Part shown: one piece after another, positions 34,021 through 43,500 of the stretch
Position numbering within the stretch: position 1 is the stretch's first letter
Layout of the letters: each line of letters starts with the position of its first letter
Assembly (NCBI GenBank): GCA_017934545.1
Contig: JAGBJI010000009.1
Span: forward strand, 1-64,000
DNA: 64,000 bases
DNA from: Bacteroidales bacterium
Lineage (GTDB): Bacteria; Bacteroidota; Bacteroidia; Bacteroidales; P3
Reading direction: 5' to 3'
Notes under the pieces: generated by a model
Seen by the model: only the letters and a program-made list of their open reading frames with translations
Database searches by the model: none
Told to the model about the DNA's origin: nothing
Program-made: the position numbers and the translations under genes

Positions 34021-34713
34021 TTATAATCCATTTATTATTTCCTGCTGCCATTGGTCAGGAGTTTTTGCCGATTCTACGTTGTATTGTCCTATGGATTCGC
34101 GTCTTAAAGAAGACAGATATGCCCCCGAATTCAACCGTTGTCCGAAATCCCTTGCAATACTTCTTATGTATGTGCCTTTGGAACATTTGATGCGGAAATA
34201 AACTTCAGGCATTTTTATTTTCTCTATAACAAAATCGTAAATACAAACATTTTTGGTTTTCACCTCTACTTCCTGTTGTTGCCTTGCATAAGAAAACAAA
34301 CGTTTTCCTCCTACTTTTAACGCCGAATATACGGGCGGTACTTGTTCTTGGTTGCCGATAAAAGACTGTGCAACCGTGTTTATAAGGCCGTCGGTTATGT
34401 GTTCGGTAGGATACCATGCATCTTCTTCATGTTCCATATCAAAACTTTTGGTGGTCGCTCCTAAATGAAAAGAACCCGTATAGACTTTGTCCAACTGTTG
34501 AAACTCCTCTATCCGCTTTGTCCACGAGCCTAAACAGATTACTAACAATCCTGTTGCCAACGGGTCTAACGTTCCAGCATGCCCTATCTTAAATTTTTTC
34601 TCTCCCGTGAGCTTTATCAAAGCCGTTTTTAACTTTTTCACAACTTGGAACGAAGTCCATGTATAAGGTTTATCTACTAAAAAGTAACCGCCTTGTTTTA
34701 AATCTATATTCAT
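34021..34713 (-). CDS. truB: tRNA pseudouridine-55 synthase TruB
   Basis: The 230-residue enzyme isomerises U55 in the T-loop of tRNAs. The N-terminal block GGYFLVDKPYTWTSFQVV and KFKIGHAGTLDPLATGLL contain the catalytic Asp (GTLDPLATG). Later blocks are KVYTGSFHLGATTKSFD, QVPPVYSALKVGGKRLFSYAR and CSKGTYIRSIARDFG. It is short for the family, ending soon after the core without the C-terminal PUA extension, as is usual in Bacteroidetes. It directly abuts uppP (no spacer) at the end of the ftsX operon. Confidence 0.96.
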   Translation of the reverse strand: MNIDLKQGGYFLVDKPYTWTSFQVVKKLKTALIKLTGEKKFKIGHAGTLDPLATGLLVICLGSWTKRIEEFQQLDKVYTGSFHLGATTKSFDMEHEEDAWYPTEHITDGLINTVAQSFIGNQEQVPPVYSALKVGGKRLFSYARQQQEVEVKTKNVCIYDFVIEKIKMPEVYFRIKCSKGTYIRSIARDFGQRLNSGAYLSSLRRESIGQYNVESAKTPDQWQQEIINGL

Positions 34714-35514
34714 TTAACCTAAAGCTATGGAAAAATCTATTCCGCAAAACATAAGAATGAGAATAACGGCTCCTGCAATAATTCTGTAATAGCCGAAAGC
34801 TTTAAATCCGTATTTGGTAAGAAAAGATATAAAAAATTTTATCGCCAATATGGCAACTATAAATGCAACAATGTTTCCTAACAAAAGCACGCCTAAATTG
34901 GAAACTACCAACTCCCTGCCGGCATCGGTTATCAAAAGTTTCATCAACTTATAACCGCTTGCCGCAGCCATTGTAGGAACGGCAAGGAAGAACGAGAACT
35001 CCGCCGCAGTTTTGCGTGAAAGTTTTTGGCTCATACCTCCCGCTATGGTCGCCATACTTCTACTTACGCCCGGTATCATGGCTATACACTGACACAAACC
35101 GATGATAAAACTTTTCTTATATGTGATTGTCTGGTCTTGGGCAGGATGGTTAAACATCCTGTCAAGGAACAGCATGAAAATACCTCCTAAAACCAACATC
35201 ACCGCAACTACCGTCGGATTTTCCAAAAGCGAATCTATGGCATCGCTGAACAAAAATCCCAAGACGGCAGCGGGAATAAATGCAACTAAAAGTTTCCAAT
35301 AAAATTCCCAAGTCTGAAAAAAACGTTTCCAATATATGAAAATAACGGAAAGAATGGCACCGAACTGAATGCAGACGGTGAACATTTTAACGAAATCATC
35401 GCTTTTTATTCCCATTATTCCCTGTGCCAAAATCATATGACCCGTAGAAGAAACAGGCAAAAACTCCGTCAAGCCCTCAACTATGGCTATTATTATGGTT
35501 TGAATAATACTCAT
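34714..35514 (-). CDS. uppP: Undecaprenyl-diphosphatase UppP (BacA)
   Basis: The 266-residue polytopic membrane enzyme recycles undecaprenyl pyrophosphate to the monophosphate lipid carrier for cell-wall synthesis. Two family motifs are present: [17 protein letters not shown] (residues ~14-30) with the catalytic Glu, and [11 protein letters not shown] near residues 144-154. About seven to eight transmembrane helices are visible. It lies 6 bp after the DUF3098 gene and abuts truB; the ftsX-DUF3098-uppP-truB order is common in Bacteroidetes as far as I recall. Confidence 0.96.
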   Translation of the reverse strand: MSIIQTIIIAIVEGLTEFLPVSSTGHMILAQGIMGIKSDDFVKMFTVCIQFGAILSVIFIYWKRFFQTWEFYWKLLVAFIPAAVLGFLFSDAIDSLLENPTVVAVMLVLGGIFMLFLDRMFNHPAQDQTITYKKSFIIGLCQCIAMIPGVSRSMATIAGGMSQKLSRKTAAEFSFFLAVPTMAAASGYKLMKLLITDAGRELVVSNLGVLLLGNIVAFIVAILAIKFFISFLTKYGFKAFGYYRIIAGAVILILMFCGIDFSIALG

Positions 35515-35520
35515 TTATGT

Positions 35521-35790
35521 CTATTTTGACTTGTTAGCGTTGTTATCAGTCTTTTTCATAATGGCATACACTTCCGTAACCAAACCTGCCAGTATCAAAA
35601 CAGGTGCAACGACCAAACGTCTTGTGTTAAACAGTGCATAATTGAACACATCTGCATCATTGCTTCCTCCGCCTATAAGCAAAATGTAACCGATAATCAT
35701 CATAGCCACTCCGACAGCCATCCATATGTAGTTGGTTTTGGTGAATGCGAAACGGAATTGCGGATTGTTTTTAGTATCTTGCGTATTCAT
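35521..35790 (-). CDS. DUF3098 small membrane protein
   Basis: The 89-residue protein has two hydrophobic helices (~25-43, IWMAVGVAMMIIGYILLIG, and ~58-77, VVAPVLILAGLVTEVYAIM) separated by GGGSNDADVFNYALFNTRR, with a polar N-terminus starting FAFTKTNY. This is the DUF3098 pattern, typically found between ftsX and uppP. The function is not known; the setting suggests a link to divisome or lipid-carrier steps. It is separated from ftsX by 2 bp and from uppP by 6 bp. Confidence 0.85.
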   Translation of the reverse strand: MNTQDTKNNPQFRFAFTKTNYIWMAVGVAMMIIGYILLIGGGSNDADVFNYALFNTRRLVVAPVLILAGLVTEVYAIMKKTDNNANKSK

Positions 35791-35792
35791 AA

Positions 35793-36668
35793 TTAATTAT
35801 ACAGTTTATAATTTTTCAAATTCATGTTCCGTAACACCGCTATATAAGAAAATACAAACGTAAGCACCACACCCAACACTACGACCGCCGCTCCGATGAT
35901 TACATACAAAGAAACAAACGGCGTAAAATCAAATCCTTTGAATATGGTGTAAACCCAAAACATAACGGCAAAGACTAACAAATCGGCAGTCAACCCCGCT
36001 ATCAATCCTAACCACAATCCTTTCAAAAGGAAAGGTCTTCGGATAAACGAAACATTGGCTCCGACCAACTGCATGCTTCTGATAAGAAGTTTTTTGTTGG
36101 ATATTGTCAGATTGATTGTATGGTTTATAAGTGTTACGGATATGATAAGCAAGGCTGCAAGTATGATTATAAAAAACGCACTTGCATCATACATATCGCT
36201 GTTTATCTTGTTAATCAATTCATCTCTGTAATCAACCAAATCAACTTCGGGTTTGGCTTCGGTAGTGCGGATAAACTGTTTGATTTCCTTGACCGAAAAA
36301 TTTTCCGCCTTCAAATGAACTTCTATAGACGCCTGATAAGGATTGAAACCGTCAAGAACGTCCGTATGGTTTTCACCCATCACTTTGTTCATCATAAGCA
36401 TTGCCTTGTCCGAAGATATATATTCGGCACTCTTAACCATCTTGTTTTTGGCTATAATGCCTGTCAACTGCTCTCCCTGCTGCACGGAACAACTGTCGGT
36501 AAGATATACGGTGAACGAAACTTCTTCTTTTATCTGTTGGGAAAGATACCATGCGTGAAAAGTGAACAACGCCATAGCAGCGATAAGGAACAACACCAAA
36601 GCGATACTGAGTACCGTTGAAAAATTGGCGGTAAAAAGCCTCCTTTTATTGCGATGATTATCCGTCAT
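35793..36668 (-). CDS. ftsX: Cell division protein FtsX
   Basis: At 291 residues this is a typical FtsX: a cytoplasmic start, a first transmembrane helix (~14-38), a periplasmic domain (~40-165) with SFTVYLTDSCS and the YISSDKAMLMM motif, then three more helices with an ABC-permease segment (LIRSMQLVGANVSFIRRPFLLKGLWLGLIAG). With FtsE it couples the divisome to peptidoglycan hydrolases; no ftsE lies nearby. It opens the operon with a well-formed promoter just upstream. Confidence 0.94.
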   Translation of the reverse strand: MTDNHRNKRRLFTANFSTVLSIALVLFLIAAMALFTFHAWYLSQQIKEEVSFTVYLTDSCSVQQGEQLTGIIAKNKMVKSAEYISSDKAMLMMNKVMGENHTDVLDGFNPYQASIEVHLKAENFSVKEIKQFIRTTEAKPEVDLVDYRDELINKINSDMYDASAFFIIILAALLIISVTLINHTINLTISNKKLLIRSMQLVGANVSFIRRPFLLKGLWLGLIAGLTADLLVFAVMFWVYTIFKGFDFTPFVSLYVIIGAAVVVLGVVLTFVFSYIAVLRNMNLKNYKLYN

Positions 36669-36688
36669 ATATAATATATTTTAAGTTG

Positions 36689-36720
36689 CAAAGTTACAAT
36701 TTACTTTTCAATCTGCCAAA
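36689..36720 (-). promoter_or_regulatory. ftsX operon promoter
   Basis: On the minus strand TAACTTTG is at 36696-36689 and TTTG at 36720-36717, with 20 bp between them. The leader to the ftsX start is about 15-20 nt. It overlaps the space just after the menA stop. Confidence 0.7.
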
Positions 36721-36737
36721 CAATTTATTATATTTAT

Positions 36738-37598
36738 TCAAAAACTTAACGTTATGCCCAAAAGCAATACATATATCATGTTTATCAGCCCCGTATAAAA
36801 CAAACAACGGTTCAAATCGCTCTTTTTGTCCGAGGCCTTAACGCAAAGCAAAAGCATCAAAACAGGAACTGCCAAAACCAAAGACAATCCCAAAGAAGCA
36901 TATGCAAAAACCGCCGCAAGCAAAGCATACACTGTCAAAAGCAAATACGCAAATCTCCTGCCCATACGCACAACTACGGTCTTTTTGCCTGAAAGGGCGT
37001 CATCTTTTTCATCACGTATATTGTTTATCATCAACACCATACTGCTGATAAGCCCGTTTATAGCACCCAAAAACACATAATCCGTATTTACAAACGAAGA
37101 CAAATCGTCTGTAAGCAAATATGCCGTACCAGTAAAGGGTATTATTCCGTAGTAAACGAACACGAAAATGTCGGCTATACCCAAATAAGACAGCGAAACC
37201 GACGTTGCGGTATAAAGCCATGCAAACAACAGGCTTGTCAACCCTATTGCCAACACGGGCAATCCGCCCTTGAGTACAAGGAACAGCCCCAACATCAAGC
37301 ACAAAGCCAAACAAATGTATACGGCTTTTTTCATTTGAGCGACACTGACCGTACCTTCGGCCAATGCACGTTTAAACCCTATTCGTCCTTTTTTGTCCGT
37401 TCCTTTTTTGTAATCATAGTAATCGTTTATCAGATTGCTCAATACCTGTAAACACAAGGCACAAAACAGCACTGCAACAAACATTCCCGTTTTTTTATAG
37501 CCTGTTGCTATATATGCACACGCAACGGGACAGAGCGAAGCAAACAATGTCTTGGGACGTATTATCCGCCACCAAAGTTTTATCTTATCCGTAAGCAT
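36738..37598 (-). CDS. menA: 1,4-dihydroxy-2-naphthoate polyprenyltransferase MenA
   Basis: The 286-residue membrane protein is a UbiA-family prenyltransferase that attaches the isoprenoid tail to DHNA in menaquinone synthesis. The first Asp-rich motif is NLINDYYDYKKGTDKKGR (~56-73) and the second is NNIRDEKDDALSGKKT (~192-207), with eight or nine hydrophobic helices. It follows menG with a 6-bp gap, so the last two steps of menaquinone synthesis are encoded together, consistent with anaerobic respiration to fumarate or similar acceptors. Confidence 0.95.
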   Translation of the reverse strand: MLTDKIKLWWRIIRPKTLFASLCPVACAYIATGYKKTGMFVAVLFCALCLQVLSNLINDYYDYKKGTDKKGRIGFKRALAEGTVSVAQMKKAVYICLALCLMLGLFLVLKGGLPVLAIGLTSLLFAWLYTATSVSLSYLGIADIFVFVYYGIIPFTGTAYLLTDDLSSFVNTDYVFLGAINGLISSMVLMINNIRDEKDDALSGKKTVVVRMGRRFAYLLLTVYALLAAVFAYASLGLSLVLAVPVLMLLLCVKASDKKSDLNRCLFYTGLINMIYVLLLGITLSF

Positions 37599-37604
37599 AT
37601 GTTT

Positions 37605-38342
37605 TTATGGTTTGTAAGCCGTATATATATTCGCAATGCCGAAAGTCAGCGGTTTGTGTTTAACGTCTTTGAGATGCAGGGATTGCAATATGGAGGTAAA
37701 ATCTTCGGTCTTTGGAAAAACTTTCACACTTTTGCAAAAATATTTATACGCCGAAATCTTACCGCTTAACAATCCGCCGATGTATGGCAAGAAATATGTA
37801 AAATAAATATTGTAGAAAAACCTTACCAATTTGTTTTCAGGGTACGAAAACTCCGTAATGACAAGTTTTCCTCCGCTTTTCATCACCCTAATCATTTCGT
37901 ACAACCCTTTGTTCAAATCATCAAAGTTTCTAACGCCGAAAGCACATGTTACGGCATCGAACGAAGAGTCTTTGAACGGCATGGTTTTCACGTCTGCGAC
38001 CACTATATCATATTTGGCGGAATGTTTTTTGCCGCATATAAAAGCCATTGTAGGACTTATGTCCGCACCCGTTATATCTATGCGTTTGTTTCTTGCATAT
38101 TTGTTACCCGCTTTCTCAACGGCGGTTATCATATCACCCGTTCCGCAGGCTACATCCAATACTGCCGTACGGCTTACCGATTTGTCCGCCAATATGTCTT
38201 TGAGTTGCCGTGCCGCTTTCTTTCTCCACAAGATGTCTATGCCCAACGTCAGAACATGGTTTATCAAATCATAACGTCCTGCAATGGAGTTGAACAGTTG
38301 GTCTATATGTTTTTTGTTGTCATTAACGTTATTTGCATCCAT
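37605..38342 (-). CDS. menG: Demethylmenaquinone methyltransferase MenG/UbiE
   Basis: The 245-residue SAM-dependent methyltransferase has FNSIAGRYDLINHVLTLG at the start, motif I VLDVACGTGDM, ITGADISPTMA, the DAVTCAFGVRNFDDLNKGL block and VMKSGGKLVITEFSYP, all classic for the UbiE/MenG family. It performs the final C-methylation of menaquinone. Its start overlaps the end of the nudix gene by 14 bp, suggesting translational coupling. Confidence 0.95.
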   Translation of the reverse strand: MDANNVNDNKKHIDQLFNSIAGRYDLINHVLTLGIDILWRKKAARQLKDILADKSVSRTAVLDVACGTGDMITAVEKAGNKYARNKRIDITGADISPTMAFICGKKHSAKYDIVVADVKTMPFKDSSFDAVTCAFGVRNFDDLNKGLYEMIRVMKSGGKLVITEFSYPENKLVRFFYNIYFTYFLPYIGGLLSGKISAYKYFCKSVKVFPKTEDFTSILQSLHLKDVKHKPLTFGIANIYTAYKP

Positions 38343-38862
38343 AGTCCGTTATCTCCCGCTTCAAATGTGTTATCTGCCCGTCGGTAAAATCATCTTTCAA
38401 AAAGTCAAAAAACGCTTTGTCAATCAATATCTTCTCTTTCAACCGTTGCAATGCCATATTCAACATCTGTCTGTGGTCAAACGCCAACTCTGGTACGGCG
38501 TTCAATTTGAACCAACAAGCCCTTTGGGCATCATCGCCCGCAGTTACCGTCTGCATTTTGGCAAAGCAAATAAAAGCAATGCTCACCACACGCTCTCTCG
38601 GGTCACGGTTCACCGACGAAAAACACGCCAACTGTTCACTTTTTTCAACTTTCAATCCCGTTTCTTCCGCCAATTCCCTGCTTGCACATTGCTCTATGGT
38701 TTCGTCAATATTCATAAAACCACCCGCAAAAGCCCAACAATTCTTAAACGGGTCGGCTTTGCGTTCTATCAAAAGCACGTTCAAATTCTGTCCGTCGTAA
38801 GCGAACACTATGTTGTCCGCCGTAAGTGCAGGATGGGGATATTTATAACAATATTTATCCAT
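38329..38862 (-). CDS. NUDIX hydrolase
   Basis: The 177-residue protein has a complete Nudix box near residues 47-69: GGFMNIDETIEQCASRELAE followed by ETGL, matching Gx5Ex7REUxEExGU. The N-terminal strand LTADNIVFAYDGQNLNVLLI and the C-terminal half fit the ADP-ribose/nucleoside-diphosphate-derivative group. The specific substrate cannot be inferred. It heads the nudix-menG-menA unit and overlaps menG; a -7 promoter element lies 26 bp upstream. Confidence 0.9.
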   Translation of the reverse strand: MDKYCYKYPHPALTADNIVFAYDGQNLNVLLIERKADPFKNCWAFAGGFMNIDETIEQCASRELAEETGLKVEKSEQLACFSSVNRDPRERVVSIAFICFAKMQTVTAGDDAQRACWFKLNAVPELAFDHRQMLNMALQRLKEKILIDKAFFDFLKDDFTDGQITHLKREITDYGCK

Positions 38863-38887
38863 ACAGTTGTGACTTTAAATCCGTTGA

Positions 38888-38895
38888 CAAAATTA
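38888..38895 (-). promoter_or_regulatory. -7 promoter element for nudix-menG-menA
   Basis: The minus strand reads TAATTTTG, fitting TAnnTTTG, 26 bp before the nudix start. No clear -33 TTTG at standard spacing. Confidence 0.55.
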
Positions 38896-39050
38896 CTCAA
38901 TTTTTTCATTATACCGCTCCGCTTGCATCATTTACTCTGCAACATCATATTTATACGCCGACCGAAAACGTATTTCACTATAAATATTCCGCCCTGATTT
39001 CAACAAAACCGCACCCAGACGTTTTACTTTTTAGTTTTAATTTCAAAAAA

Positions 39051-39144
39051 CATATGTATTTTTATAAAAAAACATATGAATTTTAATCAAAAAACATATG
39101 TTTTTGAAAAGAAAAACATATGTTTTTTTTCTGCGTTTTCAGGA
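39051..39144. repeat. 22-bp CATATG array, copy 4 (direct)
   Basis: CATATG starts at 39051, 39073, 39095 and 39117, then TCAGGA at 39139: five cores at exactly 22 bp. Linker 1 (TATTTTTATAAAAAAA) is shared with copy 5 and linker 2 with copies 1, 3 and 6. It occupies the 348-bp gap between the leftward nudix gene and the leftward 39211 gene. Apart from the nudix promoter and the terminator at 39174, I see nothing else in this gap. Confidence 0.9.
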
Positions 39145-39173
39145 ATGGATTTTTTTATATCATAAAAATAAAA

Positions 39174-39201
39174 AACGCCGCACTTTTTTCCGTGCGGCGT
39201 T
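39174..39201 (-). terminator. Terminator after the 39211 gene
   Basis: AACGCCGCAC (39174-39183) and GTGCGGCGTT (39192-39201) are perfectly complementary with an 8-nt loop. On the minus strand the hairpin follows the stop codon of the barrel-like protein and is followed by a T-rich run. Confidence 0.85.
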
Positions 39202-39210
39202 GCAAGAGTT

Positions 39211-39846
39211 TTAATGAAATATTGGGATATTCACCGACAACTGAACAAAGAATTGGTTTGTTCTGTCTTTAGGCAAATCCTGTATATCGGCAACGGACTG
39301 CCATCTGTGTTTATTCAAACCGAACAAATAGCCTGCCTGTACATTCCATGCCTTGTTTTTGTATCGCAAATAAGGTCCTAACGAATGCACTTTTATACAA
39401 TATTGATTGACAAATGCACCTTCATCGTATGAAAACCGTGTGTATTCGTCCTGCCATTTAACTCCTAAAGAACAGTAATACTTTTCCTTTTCAAACAACT
39501 GCATATCTATTGAAGAAGAAAGAACGGTTTTTGAAGCAAAATCATCGTCCTGCAAAATCCCTATGCTGTATTCCGATTGGAAGCAAATCCATTCATCAAA
39601 GGCTTTGTATCTTCCGCCGATTGTAAACATCAAGGAATTTTTCAAATCTTTTGCCTTGTCAAAATCAAATCCAGCAGAATAACCATCAGTCAAGCCTGCA
39701 TACAACTCAACTCTGTCCTGCAATCTCCATTCACTGCTTTGTGCATATGCAGTTTTAACAAACATCGGCAAAACCGCAAGACTTAACACAATTGCAAAAC
39801 GTTTAATCATCTCTGTATTCATTTTTACACAAGTCAATTTCTTCAT
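39211..39846 (-). CDS. Secreted/outer-membrane beta-rich protein of unknown function
   Basis: The 211-residue frame starts MKKLTCVKMNTEMIKRFAI; the signal peptide proper (MIKRFAIVLSLAVLPMFVKTAYAQ) ends near residue 36, so a start at the internal MNTE is also possible. The upstream ATG is favoured by a good Shine-Dalgarno (AAAGGAGT, 4 nt away). The mature part has amphipathic strands (YSAGFDFDKA, LMFTIGGRYKAF, YCSLGVKWQDEY, WNVQAGYLFGLNKH) ending NIPIFH, like a small 8-10-strand barrel. It has a long leader and its own terminator. I recognise no named family. Confidence 0.75.
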   Translation of the reverse strand: MKKLTCVKMNTEMIKRFAIVLSLAVLPMFVKTAYAQSSEWRLQDRVELYAGLTDGYSAGFDFDKAKDLKNSLMFTIGGRYKAFDEWICFQSEYSIGILQDDDFASKTVLSSSIDMQLFEKEKYYCSLGVKWQDEYTRFSYDEGAFVNQYCIKVHSLGPYLRYKNKAWNVQAGYLFGLNKHRWQSVADIQDLPKDRTNQFFVQLSVNIPIFH

Positions 39847-40130
39847 AGGTACTCCTTTAAAATATAAACACTTTATTTCATTCTGTTCTTAAAAATATCA
39901 ATTTCAATCAATTTACCGATTCTCATGCGGCTTTATTTCCCAAAACCTTTACTACGCCTTAACAAAAATCATTTTCAGTTTTATTAAACAAAACATTCAA
40001 TTTGTCCCTGCAACCGAAGTAACGGATAAAAAACTAATAAAGGCATATTTAATACATGAATCTGCGTAACTCAATTATGAAAAAATTTGTTTTTTCATCT
40101 TTATTAAATTTAATTGGTTAATATTTATGA
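39847..40130 (-). other. Long 5' leader (about 280 nt) of the 39211 gene, ending in a Shine-Dalgarno
   Basis: The best promoter is at 40134-40165, which puts about 280 nt before the start codon, far more than other leaders here (15-65 nt). It holds only a seven-codon open frame and ends in AAAGGAGT at 39858-39851. No known riboswitch class is recognised by eye. The rest of the 679-bp gap up to 40525 holds this promoter, CATATG array copy 5 and a terminator. Confidence 0.45.
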
Positions 40131-40133
40131 CTG

Positions 40134-40165
40134 CAAAATTATAAATATTCTTTGTATCACGCAAA
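40134..40165 (-). promoter_or_regulatory. Promoter of the 39211 gene
   Basis: On the minus strand TAATTTTG is at 40141-40134 and TTTG at 40165-40162, with 20 bp between, a full match to the Bacteroidetes form. Confidence 0.65.
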
Positions 40166-40328
40166 TACAATTATATAAAAAGCGGCATAAAGACCGTTTT
40201 TTTCGGATTTTATCCCATAAATACCACTAATCATAACTATCAGCACGATGTTTAAACTGTCAATGCGGCAACAAAATAGACTGTTCCGCACAACCGTCCG
40301 ACTGTTTTTTGAAAATAAAAATAAAAAA

Positions 40329-40422
40329 CATATGTATTTTTATAAAAAAACATATGAATTTTAATTAAAAAACATATGTTCTTCGTTTCAAAAACATATG
40401 TTTTTTTTCTGCGTTTTCAGAA
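40329..40422. repeat. 22-bp CATATG array, copy 5 (direct)
   Basis: CATATG starts at 40329, 40351, 40373 and 40395, then TCAGAA at 40417: five cores at exactly 22 bp. It differs from copy 6 mainly by single substitutions (ATTAAAAAA for ATCAAAAAA; TTCTTCG for TTTTTCG), as expected of drifting copies of one block. It lies between two leftward genes, beyond the terminator of the upstream one. Confidence 0.9.
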
Positions 40423-40470
40423 AAGGATTTCTTTTATTCTATAAAAAACTGCAATGCTTTATATAAACAA

Positions 40471-40502
40471 AACGGGCGGCACGCATATGCGTGCCGCCCG
40501 TT
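40471..40502 (-). terminator. Terminator of the type A cargo gene, a perfect 32-bp palindrome
   Basis: 40471-40502 is a perfect inverted repeat (AACGGGCGGCACGCAT and its complement) with no separate loop, GC-rich in an AT-rich gap. It lies 24 bp past the stop codon of the 40526 gene. Its centre, GCATATGC, contains the CATATG word of the arrays but is not in their 22-bp register. Confidence 0.85.
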
Positions 40503-40525
40503 AAACATAAACTTTAACTTATCAG

Positions 40526-43500
40526 TTACTTAACAATCAATTTGGCTGATTGTGTGTTTTTGTTCGTAGTCATTCTTATCATGTAAACGCCTCTTTGCAA
40601 TCCGCGTACATCCAACACCTGCGTGTGAGTGCCTTTTGACTGACGCGGCATCTCAAATACCGACACTTCTCTTCCGTTCATATCTATCATAGTAAACGTT
40701 ACATCGTCAGGAGTGTCCAATGTATAGGCGATAGTTGCCTGCGAAGATGCAGGGTTAGGATAAACCGTTACATTCAATTGTGATTGGTTGTTGATAACAC
40801 CGTCTATTGATACGAACGTACGGGTAGTATCCAAATATACATTGTTCATATACAATCCTTTTCCGTATGTTGCTGCATACATAACTCCTCTGTTTACAGG
40901 TGCATCGTACTGCATAGCCTCGGAATTGTCGCCCGTGTAAGCAAGGAAGTTCCATTGAGGAAGATTGGTGCGTTGTTGGTACAAATCGTAAACAGGTACT
41001 GCAGGAATTGATTCGTCCTTTGTCCATGAAGAACCGTTGGTTGTGTAATACAATCCGTCGTCGCTTCCTACGTAAATTCTGCCCGAACCGCCTACTTTTT
41101 CGTACAATGCGGAAAATACAGGCTTAACATTGTCGCTGCTGTTCTCCGGGTTAAGGTCCATTGCCGTAAAGGTAGGTGCATCTGCCAATGCATTGGTAGT
41201 TCTCATTACGTTTGCGTTCGTGCTGTTATAACCGTCAAAAGTTATAATCATATTGTTTGAGTTGTCAGGGTCACATACTATAGACGATATCTGACGGGTG
41301 TATGTTCCGATAACCGTTGAAGTAAATTTCTCAACTTCATTTCCCACTCCGACGAACAATCTGTCGTTGCTTATGTCTACATCGTTCAATCCGCTTATTC
41401 TTATCAATTCGGTGTTTTCATATGTAGTCATACCGGAGAAATGGTCAACGGACAAAAATGCACTTGTTCCGTCCTGTGACAATGCAACTGCATGTATTCT
41501 TGTGTTAAGTGTGGATGTTTCTGCGTCAATAGGCAAACCTGCAGTGTAGATACGCGCCCATGTAAGGTTGCCGAAACTTTCTGGGTCTGTGTTTATCGTC
41601 TTTGAGAAGTCAAATATTTTTCCGCAAATGAATGCTCCCGTCGTTGTTGCGACCAATGCTCTTGACTGAACCTTCTGCGGAACTTTCATGGAAAAGTCTG
41701 CATTTTTGTAGAACAATACATCGCCGCTTCCCAATTCGTAAGCATCGGAAGCAACACTGCTCAATGTATTCACATCTGTAGCAGAGAACACATGGAAGAA
41801 TGGATAACCCAAAATATCGCTTATAACCAAAACGGAGTCACCCGCTTTTATCTCTCTTCCGTCTTTGCAATCCAACGATTCTCCGTTTCTGTGAATGGTT
41901 GTATACTTGGTTAATTTCACCAAAACGCTGTCAAACTTGCTGTCAAAGTCAAACGATTCCCACAAAGCTGCAGGTGTAACGAATTGGTCGTAGGTTTCAT
42001 TGCCTCCCATTGTGGATATAAGCAATACTTGTGAAGATACGCCTGAATTTGCTGCCGCTCCGTAAGTCCATGTTTGGTCATCAACGGCAGTAAAGTCGCC
42101 TTGGTTACCGTAAGTTCTGGTTACGTTGGTTCCCGGACGTGACAACAACATAGGTTTTCTCTTTGAAGGAAGAGTTCTGTATATGCCTGATGTTCCCACA
42201 TAGCCGGCACTGAAGATGGAAGGTTCGTTTGCGTAATATCCGTTCATTGCCGAATAGGTCAAAGGGTTGCTTGTATACGGATAACCGGCATTGTTTACCG
42301 ACCAAATCTTCATTCCTCCCTTTGCAACTGAATCCGAAACAGATGACATGTACATTACGGCATTTGATTGCGTTGCTGCCAAAACAGAACCGTCAACTGC
42401 AGCTGCTATCTTGTAAGATTGAAGCGTGTTAACGTTCTTTGCAGACGACAACCACTGATATTGCTGCAAATAATTGTCGTAATAATAGCGGTAAGGTCCG
42501 CAATCAGTCATGGCAAACATCAAAGAATTGCTGTCAGCATCAACTGTTCTTATTATAGAATGGATATTCGGTGCAACATAGTATGTCAAAGTATCGCTTG
42601 CAACCGAAGAGGTGATAGGAGAAAATGAAAACAATCCTTCGCCGTTAACATCCGTACCCGACAAAACTATTTCTCCGCCCAAGTAAATGGTTTCTTCGTC
42701 CGAAGATTCATCGTCCACGTTTATAGCCATTGCTTCTCCCAAGTTGTAACCTAAACTGTAAGCCGTAACCTGCGGAGAAATTTTAGTCCATTTCTCTGCT
42801 TCGGTGCCTATGTTGTTAATTCCGTTTTCCGTATCTGCAGGACGGTAAATGCCAAGCAATATTCCCGTCATCTTGTTTGTCAAGTCGGCTCCTTTCAACG
42901 AACCTGCTACCATAACGAAAAGATTGTTCGGATTTTTCTGTCCGAAAGTAAGTTTTATTCTTCCTATTGCACGGTTTGATTCTACTGTAGTTTCGTTCAT
43001 TACAGTGGTAAACGCCGAAGACGAACCCTCTTGGTTAAGGGCTACAAATGCCATTGACTCGTCTATATCGGTTGCTGCAACGGCTACTCTTCCGTCAGCG
43101 TTGACTGCAATGTCGTTTATAACCAACACTGTTTGTCCGCCTATCTGAACGTTTGTAAATGTCTGACCGCCGTCAGCGGACATTTTCAAACCCGAATTGT
43201 AAGTTCCTACATACAAAGTGCCGTTGACATAAGCCATATTGTTGATAAATGCCCATGCGTCTTCGTTGTCATATTTGTTTGCAGGCACCGTGGCAGGTAA
43301 TACCGTGAATTTGAAATTCTGTGCTATGTAATCATATTTTTGTGCATCGGTTGTAAGATTGGCCGACCACTGTTTTTCAGCACCGGAATTTTGTTTGTAA
43401 ACACCACTTCCTATTTTGCCGGAAGTATGGTTGCTGTGTCCCAAAGGATTTTCTTCGTTAAGCGTAACTCTGTAATATCCTTCGCCCGTGCCTATATAAA

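Noticed and set aside
39847-40130. Known riboswitch in the long leader
   Set aside because: I could not recognise any conserved riboswitch core, so only an unusual leader is reported.
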